Shown: positions 9,482 to 20,013 of the stretch, piece after piece
How the letters are laid out: every line of letters begins with the position of its first letter
How positions within the stretch are numbered: position 1 is the stretch's first letter
NCBI GenBank assembly: GCA_030734395.1
Contig: JAUZTG010000041.1
Span: 124,001 to 188,000, forward strand
Direction of reading: 5' to 3'
Source of the DNA: Sarocladium kiliense
Lineage: Eukaryota; Ascomycota; Sordariomycetes; Hypocreales; Sarocladiaceae
Length of the DNA stretch: 64,000 nt
Translations under genes and position numbers: made by a program
Notes under the pieces: generated by a model
Told to the model about the DNA's origin: nothing
What the model saw: the letters and a program-made list of their open reading frames with translations, nothing else
Database searches by the model: none

Positions 9482-12400
9482 ATGAAGTTGTGTCACTCAT
9501 TTAATTCCCTTGTAGGGCTAACTTTTCAGGTGTTCCTTCTTACGGGCACCTTTTCCTTCGTTAACTCTTACCCTACTGATCACTATGTTGATCCTTCGTA
9601 TAATCAAACATCTATTTGGGGTCAAGATGCGGCACATGAGAACAGCCTCGTTCTTCACAAGCGGGCGACTGGAACTCCCTTGAGGGTCATGGCTCTCGGT
9701 GCCTCCATTGTTTATGGAGTGGGCTCTTCCGATGGCAATGGGTAAGAAACTGCCCAAACCATCATCAAACGGCGTGCAAAGTGCTCGAGCTAACCTATTC
9801 CTATTTAACGACTGTTAGATTTCGTGGGCTTCTCCGACAGCAGCTTCGTAGCGAAGGGCACGAGGTTGACATGGTTGGCACCAAGAAGGGTGGAATCATG
9901 AAGGACAATGTAAGCTGCACTTGTCTCGCTTCCATGGAAATGGATAACAAAAAGACTAACTTGTGGAAACTATTAGGACTGCGAGGCCACTTCAGGATAC
10001 ACGGTTGACCAGATCCATGAAGCCTCCAGGCTTTCCTACCGATTCAAGCCCAATCTCGTTGTCATCAATGCAGGCACTAACGATATCGTCGGAAATGTCG
10101 ACCCGAACAACCAACACATCCGTTTCCGTAACATGATTCAAGCCCTCTGGGATAACATCTCCCCTGGCACTGTCGTCATTGTGTCTACGATCCTACCGCT
10201 TGGGCCGGCTGACCAGGAGGCGAAGCGCAAGATGGTCAACGATAACTACCGAAGTGTCGTTCGGGATTTCTATGCAAACGGCAGGCCTATTTTCCTTGCC
10301 GAGATGGATGGGCATGTTTCTCTTAGCGACCTTCCCGATGGTGTTCATCCGCATGATCATGGCTTCCAGAAGATGGCCGGCTCTTTCTGGGCTGCCATCA
10401 AGAGAGCTAAAGACCAGGGCCGTCTGGTGGAGCCTCTGGGCGATGCTGATCTCGATACTGAGGTCCCAAACTGCAAGAAACAGCCAGGAGGAGGTGTCAA
10501 TGCTGGCGCACTCACGCAGGTCGGCAGCGGCAATGACGATGGCGAGTATGCGCACGACAGCTTGGCCAAGGGCGTTGTGATGACCATCACAAGTGACTGG
10601 GACCGTGACCAGTGGTTCTTCGCCCGTCTCTTCAGAAGCGATCGTGACGATCTCCTCGGATGGGTCGAGAATGCGGCTGGTAACGTTGTCTACGCGGTAC
10701 GGAGGAACGATGGCGGCGGCAAATTCACGCTCTTGGGGACTGACCTCGACGTCAAAGACAACTGCATTCCGCGCGGCGTCATCTTCATCGATCTCAACGG
10801 AGACGGACTTGATGACTTTGCTTGCGTTGGTCCAGACGGCGCTATCTATGCTAGTATCAACCAAGGCAACGGCGGCAACGGCAAGCCTCCTACTTTCAAC
10901 CACGTCGGTGTCTGGAAGGCTGCCAACCCACGATACCCGCAGTCGCAGGTGCGTCTTGCTGACGTTGATGGCGATGGTCGCGCCGACTTCTGCGGCTTGG
11001 AGCCCAATGGAGACGTGTACATGTGGCGCAACGGAGGCATCGGTGACAAGCCCTCATATTTCCAGGCGCTCGGCAAACGCTTCACTGGCAAGGGCATGGG
11101 CAACCTGGCCGGCACGCGCTTCGAGGACATCAACGGAGACGGACGAGACGACTGGATCTGGGTCGGTGATAAGGGCGAGACACATACCTGGACAAATTCT
11201 CGCAGCTGTGCTTGGGGCGTCGAAGGCGATGGCCTCAATATCGCGTGGCGCGTTGGCACCAACAAGGCGACGGGCAAAGCCCCTACACACAACGGCGGCA
11301 TGGGTACTGGGATTCGGAACAGAATTCATTTCGCCCGTGTCTTTGGCGAGCCTCAGGCCTTTGGACTCCTTGGTCGACAAGACTATGTCTACATGGATCA
11401 CACGAAACTGAGCAGTAGCAAGCACGAGTTCAAGGTCACTGTCTGGCAGAACAACGGCTACGGCTCGACCAAGCTCAAGGCCGACGGCAACAGATACTGC
11501 GACATGACGGGCAATGGTCGTGACGACTACGTCTGGATCTGGTCTGGTGGTGACATGGACCTTTTCGAAAACGCCGGCCGCAACTTCATCAACGGCGACC
11601 AGAGCTACTGGAAGCAGCCTCCGTCGCCAGGCATCTTCAAGCCAGGGCAGCTGCTCGACAGACGCGACCTGCATCTGGTCGACTTCGATGGCGACGGCAA
11701 GTGTGACATTCTCTGGACCGATCCAAGCAACCAGAACCGCGTGCAAATGTGGCGCAACCGTTACACGCCTGGCGGTGGCTTCAACTGGGAGTTCATCGCG
11801 AACCCTGCCCCAACGCTCTACTGTCCTGAAAAGCGAGGCCTCGGCATCTTCGACCTCCCGGTGCGATTCGCTGACATCACGGGCAGTGGTCGTGCTGACT
11901 ACCTGTGCATTGAGAAGGACGGCCGTGTTTGGGGGTGGACGCAGGACGGTCTGGGAGGTTGGTCGTACCTGGACCAGATCAAGAGCTCCAAGACACACGA
12001 TCGCGCCAATCTGCGCTTTGCTGATGTGAATGGCGATGGAAGGGCAGACGCGATCTGGGTTGAGAAGTTCACCGGCGATTCATTCGTGTATTACAACCTC
12101 GGCCGCCGCGATATTGGCGGTTCTCGCTTCCACTGGGAGACACTGCCGCAGGGAGGTCCAGCCAGAGCGTATTCGGGGAGCTATTCTGGTTCATGCCAGT
12201 ACTTCCCTGATTTCGATGGCAACGGGAGGGCGGATCTGCACAGTATCGAGGGCACCTTCACCAATAAGGCGCACACGGCGTACAATCTCTGCGGCACGAA
12301 CAGCATTGGTGATGATCAACCAGCTTCTGTGAAGCCTCCCATCATAATGCCGCCCGACGGACCGCCAGGTGAGGGCACTCCTGGCAGTGGCAATGGTGGT

Positions 12401-13987
12401 GGTGGTGGTGGTGGTGGCGGCGGCGGCGCGCAGCCCATAGAAGACGGCTGGAGAAAGGTCCAATGCACGGACGACGGCATCACTGATGCGTCAAAGGATG
12501 GCGAGTACCGCTGGAACAAGATCATGACAGGGTCTGCATGGGCTGCAGCAGTGCAGCATTGGAAGACGACGCACAGAGACAAGGGCAGCTTCACTTTCGT
12601 CAGGTCCATCAGCGACTTCTTCAATGGCCCGGAGAACATGGCCTGTGAGAGCCTGACGGAGACCAACGGCTGTCATGGCGGCAACAACTTGCAGTGCCAT
12701 GACACTAACGCACCAGCGGGCTACTTCATCCTGAATTCGTTCCGTCAGCTCAACGGGCTCACCTACAATCTGTTTACAGCCCTGTCTGAGTCGCAAGCAA
12801 GCATCAGTGCCAAGATAGGCACATTGACTGAGACTTTTTCACCCGTCAAGAAGGAAGACATCAGCTTCAATGTCATGATCGACATCATCACTCTAGGCTA
12901 CGGCACATTCATGGCACCTACATGGAACAAGTGGCTGAAGAATGTGCCCTGGTCCAGGAACAACCCCAATAACTTCGACACCCTCAAAGATTGGACCAAT
13001 GATATGGTGTTGGGCGGTTTCACGCTCACCAAAGACCTTGTTGATGAAGAACCTGGTCTTGGTAGTCAGAACGCCCTATCAACCAACGTCGAGACGGTCG
13101 TTAAGCTATGGAAGGAAGGTCTTGAGGCCTACACCAAGGACATCTTCAGTGGCGACGATGACAATCTGTATAAGCTTCGCAGGATTATTGAGAACGGGAA
13201 GCTGATGGACCCCTACGTCGACACGCCTACTCTCCTGGAGCTGTCAGCATCTCTTGACAAGGTCTTGTACGGACTGCTGATCCCTACAGCCTGGAGTATC
13301 TCCCAAGATGACATCAACCCTTTGTGAGTTCCGAGGCAGCTGCACATTGTAAAGACACCATCACTAACCAGTGTCCTAGCATCCTGGATTCTAAGAAGAG
13401 CTGCAGTGATGCCGACAAGGACGAGGACGTTCGGATCCGAGTAACCTCGGGCGCCCGCAGCACGAAGGTCTGCGTGAACAATCGAGCATTCTACCTCGTC
13501 GCTGCAAGGAACCCAGCTCAGAATTGCTGGGATTCACGCACCAAGGGCCAAGGTTGCGACCCCTTCGATTTACCGCCTGGTGCTAAGGCTATGGGCAAGG
13601 CTTGGGGGGATGTGACAATCGAGGATATTGTCGTCGGGTATGTTACGATTTACTAGAGATCCCCTTCTTCTTTTCCCCCTCTTTGTCATTTTCCGAAAGT
13701 CAGACACCGCAGCACCTCCGTCTCGCAGCACTAACTCCCATCCCCATAGATCTCTCAACACTTTCAAGAAGCACGGCGGCAACCAAGTCAACCCCCAGCT
13801 CCCTGGCGAACTTCGCGATGACCAGGTCCTGAACATGGCAGATCAGGAGATCCGTGCTCCGTACTTCTTCAATCTTCCTGTTTGTGACATCCAGACGTCT
13901 GTCTGGGCCTACTTCTACGGCATGAAGAATAACCCCAGCAACCGAAAGTTACATTTCCCTTGTGATGCCAAGTATGACGAGCTGTGA
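9482..13987 (+). CDS. Secreted SGNH/GDSL hydrolase with FG-GAP repeats and killer-toxin-like C-terminus
   Basis: Five exons: 9482-9741, 9819-9909, 9977-13323, 13380-13637, 13750-13987, giving 1397 residues with all junctions GT-AG and in phase. There is a signal peptide (residues 1-30, hydrophobic VGLTFQVFLLTGTFSFVNS). The SGNH hydrolase domain (about 70-260) shows block I with GASIVYGVGSSDGNG (nucleophile Ser), block III with NAGTND, and the DGVHPHDHG Asp/His motif. Eight FG-GAP/VCBS-type repeats follow (about 380-890) with calcium-loop motifs such as DLNGDGLDD, DVDGDGRAD, DFDGDGKCD and DVNGDGRAD. After a glycine linker (about 923-934) comes a cysteine-containing C-terminal region (about 940-1397) with FFNGPENMACESLTETNGC and PAGYFILNSF, resembling the region found downstream of GH18 in killer-toxin-like fungal chitinases. 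Predicted role: an extracellular esterase/lipase-type hydrolase anchored or targeted by a propeller. The substrate is unknown. Confidence 0.88.
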
Positions 13988-14971
13988 GACAGTGGGATTT
14001 AGTTCAAGCATATGGTGAATTGCGCGATAGCTTGTGGGTGGAAGCAAGCTGAGATTGTACGGTAGCTGGTGGAGATCAAGACAATAGTAGTCGTCATCTA
14101 CGTACTCAAGTCTGCCGCTTTCACGCTGGTTCCTATCCGCTTTAGAAGGCAATTCAAAGAGAGTCGCAGTATTCCAGTGAGGATACTTTTGATGTCTTGT
14201 TTTGGTCCCTCAATGTTGAACAGATGTACTGTACTGCCTACGTCTGAAACCTTGGATGCTGCTTTTTTCTTCACGCACTTCCAGAGAGCTACCCCGGTTC
14301 GAATGGCCATGATCGTTTCCAAATCAAGCAGTTCTTTTAAGTCATTATGGCATTACTCACTCTGATTGTCATAAAAAGTGAGGCACTGTATCGATCATGC
14401 TGATGTCTCGCCCTGCTCAGAATGCAGGGTAGGGTGAGGCCTGGTTGTACCTGCCTCGACCCGTGTGAATGGAACGTGAACGGGTCGCGCCTTCCGATTT
14501 CTGCAGCTTGGCGCCTTCCCCGGCTTCACCATCGCAACCCTAACCCACCTGTAAATTGTTCCCATCGCGCGCTAAGCCGCTTCGGGCGTCGCAATGGAAA
14601 CAAGACCAGCGACTCGCTTGTCACTCACTCGCTCGTTCTCTCTTTCGCTCGTGCGTCGCCTCAACCTCTCGTCATCCCTTGTCTGCGCCGCGCCCTGCTG
14701 ACCGACGCCATCACCACTTTTGCATCCTCGCGCTTCATACAACTCGTCGCTGGACTTTCCTAATCAACTTCTGGCCCTCAATTCCTCGACGGCACCTCTC
14801 CTGACGCTCCTTTCCGGTACCATCCGAGACCGCGTTTTTGTCCTGCTTCACCATCGCCAGCCGCTGACACGAGTCAAGCAACACGCGTCTGTTGGCGCTT
14901 TCACCTGCACAACTCCCTCAATCTGAGGCCCTCCATGACACTTACGCGCTCTGGTTCTTCTCGTCTCGTTC
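13988..14971. other. Intergenic, nothing recognised
   Basis: This holds the 3' flank of the hydrolase gene and the probable promoter and 5' UTR of the SUZ12-like gene (from about 14450 the sequence is C-rich and CT-rich, typical of fungal 5' leaders). No RNA gene or repeat was found. Confidence 0.5.
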
Positions 14972-17300
14972 ATGGCAAACACAGTCGGCGGATTCAACCC
15001 CTCACCTCATCCCGTCTCACCACGCCTTGCGCGCCCTTCACTGCACGACATGGTTCTCGAGCACGATGGTCCTCTCCCATTCATCTGGCGCAATTTGGTC
15101 AAGTGGCATGGAGGGAAAGCGAATCCACATGCTGCGGCGTTACACCATTTGCCCAATGGTCATGACGCCGTTCAGCCGCCTCACAAACGCCGCCGCCTGT
15201 CGGCCTCGGACTCAGCCCCAGCTGCAGCATCGACGTTGGCTATTGCTTCTGAGCGACCCAGCCGTCCCTTGCAAGAGCCTCCTGCTTCGGCATCGTTTCT
15301 GAGACTGAACTTGTCAGGTTTTGCTCATCGCGAATCGAGATCGCCTCCCTCGCTGCTGAGCGGTGCACTTGGTATTCAATCGAGATTCCCTGCCACTTGC
15401 AGAGTTACTTTGTACCAAGGCCAGACCTTGTTCGACAGGGTTCTGCATTGCCAGAGTCTTCCTTGCGAATTTGTGCCCGTCAGGAATTCGATTGGCGCAT
15501 ACGATCTCTTATGCGTCGAGCCTGCTCCGACGATCCTCGTTCCCAAGCATGCTCTGAATGTCGTAAATCGTCGTGACGGGACTTTCCGCCTGCATGACTC
15601 TTACTACATGACGATCGATTTGGAAGCTGGAGATGGTCCTAGGTGGCCACCGCTATCTCTTCAAGACATGGGTCTAGCCCACATGAGGGAGGTTGATCAG
15701 TGCAGCGTACTAAGGAGCTCTACGCGAGAGCTTGTGGGAGATTTGGAGTTGCCAGTGCACCTGATCCCGAACGTCAATGCACCAATGAGCTTGTTCCCGA
15801 CGCACTTTGTCATGAAAATCAACGCTTGCTGGGCTGCGGACACCCCAACTCAGATCCTGCCGGGCCGGAGCTTACCGACACCGGATAATACCACTGGCTC
15901 ACCTCAGCGGCCCACGACCAGCAGCGCGTTCGCTGAGTCTTTGGCAGATCGCAGCTTGGCCCTTGCCGACGACGAGGATGACGACGAGCACATGGACGCG
16001 GACGGGCATCCAACTCCATCGCGCTTGCTCAGGGCTCGCCGAACAACCATGGTCTACAACCTCAAAGACCTGAGCGACAAGCAATTAGGCAGAGAGCGCA
16101 GGAGACACAGCCAAATGCCATCGATCTCGTCGCCCCGTGCCGATCAAGTCTGTTGGATGCTGCCCACAGGCGAGAGTGTCTGGCTTGATGCGAATCGGTG
16201 CATCAGTTGCCGTATACTGTATAAGAATTTCAACCAACTTATCAACCACCTGGAAACGGCGCATTCGGACCTCAAGTACGAGCCGAAAGTGACGCGCCAT
16301 GGCCACACGATTCACATCGCGACTAACTTCAAGATTGACCTAACTCCTACGAAGTCCCTGAATTATGTTCGATCAGCGAAGCGCATTGATGTTCAGGCGT
16401 ACCGGGAAGGAGATCAGTCGTGGCTGTCGTACAGCTATGAGGAGGCAGCTGATGACGAGGTGGTTACGCCTAGGAGGAACCGACATCAACAAGCTGCGAC
16501 TCCTACCACCAGGAAATCAAAGTCCTCGCCACAGCAAATCTCCGGCCAGAAACGCCGTCGCCCAATCGTGCCGTGCATCCCTGACACGCCCTTGTACCAC
16601 CCCGTCAGCAAGCAGCTGCTCACCCCTGGTGAGGAACTCCCACAGCCAGCACCCGATAAGCAATGGATTCTGCAAAAGTACAGGGAAGCCCTTCGAGACT
16701 TCTCAGACATCACGCCGGAGGAGAGGGAGTACATGTTCAAGTGGGATTCGTTTCTCCAACCTCTCAATGTCACGACTGCAGCCCATCTCCCAACCATCTG
16801 GCTGGCGTTCGTGGATAAGCACGCGGACTGGCTTGTCGAGAAGGAACACCGCATGCTCGAGTTCACGAAACATGCGGCCCTCCTCTATGGTCGCTCATTG
16901 ATCAAGAGCTCTTCCGCTGTGACGCAGCGCCTGAACACCGCACGTCGCTTGAAGCAGGACCGAGAACTGCAGAATGGGGCCGCAAATGGGACGCCGACTG
17001 GAGATGCGGAGGCAACACCCGACGACGACCTGTCGCTTTCTCCGCGACTTGAGCATATCAAGAAGGGCGGGAGCGGCTGTGTCGTTTGCAGGTTACCGGT
17101 AAGAGGCCCAAAGCAGCTCCTCTGTGCCGGCGATGTAAGTCCTATCAAATCACAACCGTCGCTACTGAGCACCACTGACCATGCACTAGGGATGTCTACG
17201 ATTATTCCATTCAACTTGTGTCAAGGACACCGCAAAGATGCCAGTCACCTCTAGGAAATGGGTCTGCAACGATTGTCTGGAATCAACCACCGCCAGCTAG
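14972..17300 (+). CDS. SUZ12-like Polycomb repressive complex 2 subunit (C2H2, VEFS box, PHD-like)
   Basis: Exons 14972-17134 and 17190-17300 (757 residues to the first in-frame stop). A C2H2 finger (CISCRILYKNFNQLINHLE then TAH) lies at about 409-430. A VEFS box lies at about 563-660, with REALRDFSDITPEEREYMFK and WLAFVDKHADWLVEKEHRML. Splicing then completes a PHD-type finger at about 703-755: CVVC, LLCAGDGC, FHSTC, WVCNDC. SUZ12 proteins hold together PRC2, which methylates histone H3 lysine 27 in the nucleus, so the organism probably has H3K27me3 silencing. The stop is a TAG at 17298-17300. The same frame stays open for 84 more codons to TGA at 17553-17555 and encodes protein-like sequence, including CICPICTRDRD and a Ser-rich basic tail, so the true product may be 842 residues. 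The intron 17135-17189 is typical in size. Confidence 0.88.
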
Positions 17301-17555
17301 AAGCTGCAAGCCAGACACGAAAACGGACAGCCATGCATTTGTCCTATCTGCACGCGAGATCGCGACATCAACGGGGACGATGGACCCGCTGGCCCCGCGA
17401 AACGAGTTCACTTCGCAGACGCATTACGACGGGTCAATGGCACAGGAGCACCTCCACAAAGACGAGCGTCTTCATCATCTGTATCATCAGACGAACCTGT
17501 CCTAGGCTGGATTCAACACAAGCGACAGAAACTTTCACAAAAACCACCATCATGA
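17301..17555 (+). other. In-frame open extension beyond the SUZ12 TAG
   Basis: After TAG at 17298-17300 the SUZ12 frame continues KLQARHENGQPCICPICTR and ends about 65 residues later in GWIQHKRQKLSQKPPS and TGA. The two CxxC pairs, the charged composition and the nuclear-type tail look like real protein rather than chance frame. It could be an extension lost by a recent nonsense change, a readthrough product, or the result of a sequence error. An alternative splice that skips the stop would destroy the CNDC pair of the PHD-type finger and is unlikely. Confidence 0.5.
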
Positions 17556-17980
17556 ATACGTACAAGGTCATGACTGGGCGTTCTTATCTTCACCTCCTTT
17601 TCGGCGCCTGGAGTGGAATTCTGGGGATGGGTTTTTCCATCATCATTTCATGGCTCGGTACCTGGTTTCGGTTGTTTATTGTTTTCTTTTTTCCCTCGGA
17701 TTGGCATCACTTTGGAGAGGAGGGTGTGCATATGATTGATCAACCTTTTGGACAAACAAGGGTTCATAGAATCGTGGATGCGATATCGGAGATATAGTGA
17801 GGGTGGGAGGGAAATGGAGGCTTTGGTCACATCTGACTGGGTGATCACGTACATATCAAAGCAAAGATCATCACCAGGAAACATCTTCAGTCGAAACCCT
17901 CAAATTCGTAGTTTTCACAAGCCGTGTAGTAGAGTACATCGTCCTTCAGCCCCAACGCCATCCATTACCCACAAGCCCCT
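17556..17980. other. Shared 3' region of convergent genes
   Basis: About 425 bp between the SUZ12-like gene and the end of SF3B2, which face each other. It holds T-rich stretches suited to 3' ends; nothing else is seen. Confidence 0.5.
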
Positions 17981-19858
17981 CTACCGTCTCGCCTCCTTCT
18001 TCTCCTTCTCCGTCTTTTGCCTCTTCCTACTCTCCTGCGCAATCATCTCACTCAGATCCTCATCATAACTCCACCCACCCCTTCCCCCAGTCCTCTCCTC
18101 TTCCCTTCTACCCTCCTCGAACTTCCTCCTCAGATCGTCCTTGCTAATTCCATCCGCCCCGGCAATAGCTTCTGGATCAAGCGCAACGTCCACGTCACCA
18201 GGTTTCTTTCTCTTGCTCCTGCTCCTCTCGTCTTCGCCTCCCAGCGTGGGGATGGCACCGGCGTTGGAGGAGGAGAGGTCGTAGACGCGGTCGCTGCCGA
18301 AGAAGCCCGAGGCGCGGACTTGACGCTCGGGAAGGACGGTGTAGGCTGAGCGGGGGGCGGATGATTCTTCTGTCTCGTGGCCGCTACGGTGAGAGCGGTC
18401 TTTGCGGAGGTCCATTTCTCCTGCAATGGAGGTCTCGATGCCGTGGTCTGGGGCGATGGTACTGGCATACCCGCCGGGCGTTTCGAGCCCACTAGGAGTC
18501 TCCAAGCCAGCGCGTCTGTCGCCGTCATCTTCATCCTCATCTTCGTCCTCATCTTCCTCTTCTGATTCCTCCTCCTCGGACTCTTCCTCACGAGGCTGAA
18601 GCTCGCCCCAGATGGTTCGCTCAACGGGTTCTGCAAGGCCGAGATCTGCTTGCTGCTGGCCTTGTTGCTGTTGGCCGTTCTGAGCTGTGAGACCGAAGAC
18701 ATCACCACCGTAGAGGGGACGGTTGGCTTCGTCGACGGGGGGCTTGCCCCAACCACCGGGGTGGAAGCCCCATGAGCCGCCTGGTGGTGGTGGTGCGTTC
18801 AGACCGGGGATCTTAAGAGCTGGGTAGGATGGTGGGGGGCCGAAGCGTTGTTGGTTGATCAACCATGGCGGCGGTGCTCCAGCGGGCATACCAAGAGCTT
18901 CTCTCGTGGCTTCGGAGAGCTCTCCTGCGCGAAAGTGCTGATAATCCACCTCGGACTCTTTGCCTTCATAGTAAACTTCGCCGAATCTCGTGAGCTCAGG
19001 CTTGGTTTGGAATCGGAAGAATGCATCGTAAAGCTTATGATAATCGATGTCCAGCTTTCCCATCTTCGGCTGCACGCGCGCACGCTGCTTCTGCTTCAAG
19101 CTCTGTTCCGCTTCCTTCTCGAGAACTGCGTCGCGCATCTCCGTAATGCCAGTCTCCGCGATGAAGTTTGGCAGGCGGAATGGAGGTTTCTCAATACCGC
19201 GCTTGGAGGAGAGGTATTCGCGTTTGAGGGACCAGTGGGTAGGCACTGGAACGACATTGCGCTGAGCCTTGATCTGGACCAGAAGCCTGGGGTCGGAGGA
19301 GGATGTGTCTTGCCACTCAACAACCTCCGGGATGCGAACAAGAGCTTTGAGCTCGGCGACGGAGAGCTTGTTCAACATCTTGCGCTTCTTCTTGGAGAGC
19401 TTAGTCTGACCTGTTCGCTCCTCCTCCTCGTCTGGGACATCATCGTCGTCGCTCCACATCATCTCGCCTGTGTTGCCGGCGTTGGCCTCCTTGGCGACTG
19501 CGTCGTCGCCAAGCTGAGAGACACCGAACTTGTCGAAAATATCTTTGTACATCGCAAAGGTTGGATCTTCGTCGTCGAAGTCATTTTGGACTGTGATGGC
19601 GGGCTCGGCGGCAGCCGCAGGTGCTGGTGTGCTTTCCTCTTTCTTCACAGCGAGAGAATCATCGGCTTCGGGCTTGACCTTGTCTGTGGTGGTCTCCTCT
19701 GGCTTAGTCTGTGTCCCAGTTAGTCCTGGTTCCCATGAAGAAGTACATACGTCTCTCAAAATGGGCTCTCGTACCTCTGGTTGTGCTGCTGCTGCCTTCT
19801 TTTGCTCTTTCTTCTTCGCCCTCCTCATCTGATTCTTCGTCATCTTTGGGGCCGCCAT
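17981..19858 (-). CDS. SF3B2: Splicing factor 3B subunit 2 (SF3b145 / Cus1)
   Basis: Open frame of 625 codons from ATG 19858. It shows a basic lysine-rich start (TKNQMRRAKKKEQKKAAAA), an acidic middle, the DUF382 core (from about residue 180, with KLSVAELKALVRIPEVVEW and FRLPNFIAETGITEMRDAVL) and the proline-rich PSP segment (GAPPPWLINQQRFGPPPSYP, then GGSWGFHPGGWGKPP). A Glu/Asp-rich tail follows. SF3B2 is part of the U2 snRNP SF3b complex that binds near the branch point in the nucleus. Bases 19750-19709 look like a 42-nt intron (GTATGT, ACTAAC branch point, ACAG); because 42 is a multiple of three the frame stays open with or without splicing. If spliced the protein is 611 residues. Confidence 0.93.
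   Translation of the reverse strand: MAAPKMTKNQMRRAKKKEQKKAAAAQPEVREPILRDVCTSSWEPGLTGTQTKPEETTTDKVKPEADDSLAVKKEESTPAPAAAAEPAITVQNDFDDEDPTFAMYKDIFDKFGVSQLGDDAVAKEANAGNTGEMMWSDDDDVPDEEEERTGQTKLSKKKRKMLNKLSVAELKALVRIPEVVEWQDTSSSDPRLLVQIKAQRNVVPVPTHWSLKREYLSSKRGIEKPPFRLPNFIAETGITEMRDAVLEKEAEQSLKQKQRARVQPKMGKLDIDYHKLYDAFFRFQTKPELTRFGEVYYEGKESEVDYQHFRAGELSEATREALGMPAGAPPPWLINQQRFGPPPSYPALKIPGLNAPPPPGGSWGFHPGGWGKPPVDEANRPLYGGDVFGLTAQNGQQQQGQQQADLGLAEPVERTIWGELQPREEESEEEESEEEDEDEDEDEDDGDRRAGLETPSGLETPGGYASTIAPDHGIETSIAGEMDLRKDRSHRSGHETEESSAPRSAYTVLPERQVRASGFFGSDRVYDLSSSNAGAIPTLGGEDERSRSKRKKPGDVDVALDPEAIAGADGISKDDLRRKFEEGRREEERTGGRGGWSYDEDLSEMIAQESRKRQKTEKEKKEARR
19709..19750 (-). other. Probable 42-nt frame-neutral intron in SF3B2
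   Basis: GTATGT donor, ACTAACTGG branch-point-like site 13 nt before the acceptor, ACAG acceptor. The 14 residues it would encode (VCTSSWEPGLTGTQ) interrupt an otherwise charged linker. This is very short for a fungal intron. Confidence 0.6.
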
Positions 19859-20013
19859 GGCGACGAGGTAACACCGGAACCGGTGCTCGGTGTGGAGATC
19901 AGGTTTGAGCGAGTAGACACGGCTGGATTAGAGAGCTGGGTAGTGAGTTGCCAAATGGCGTAGAAGCCGACGAGACTGAGGATATAGCGTTTGGGGTCTC
20001 GTCCACCGGGCAT
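19840..20013 (-). other. Possible overlapping upstream ORF before SF3B2
   Basis: ATG at 20013 opens 57 codons (MPGGRDPKRYILSLVGFYAI, then WQLTTQ and so on) and ends at 19840, overlapping the SF3B2 ATG (19858) in another frame. The open frame extends upstream to about 20230 without an ATG and contains a hydrophobic segment. It is either a regulatory upstream ORF in the SF3B2 leader or the end of a small separate gene whose 5' exon I cannot identify. Confidence 0.3.

Noticed and set aside
10193..11998. Large minus-strand frames opposite the SGNH/FG-GAP gene (236 and 314 codons)
   Set aside because: Shadows of a GC-rich coding exon; no domain resemblance, and the plus frame has conserved motifs and matching introns.
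14290..14312. tRNA-like B-box (GGTTCGAAT)
   Set aside because: Flanking bases cannot form a T stem.
17258..17797. 179-codon plus frame after the SUZ12-like gene
   Set aside because: Out of frame with the protein-like SUZ12 extension and Arg/Thr-biased, as expected of a shifted frame.
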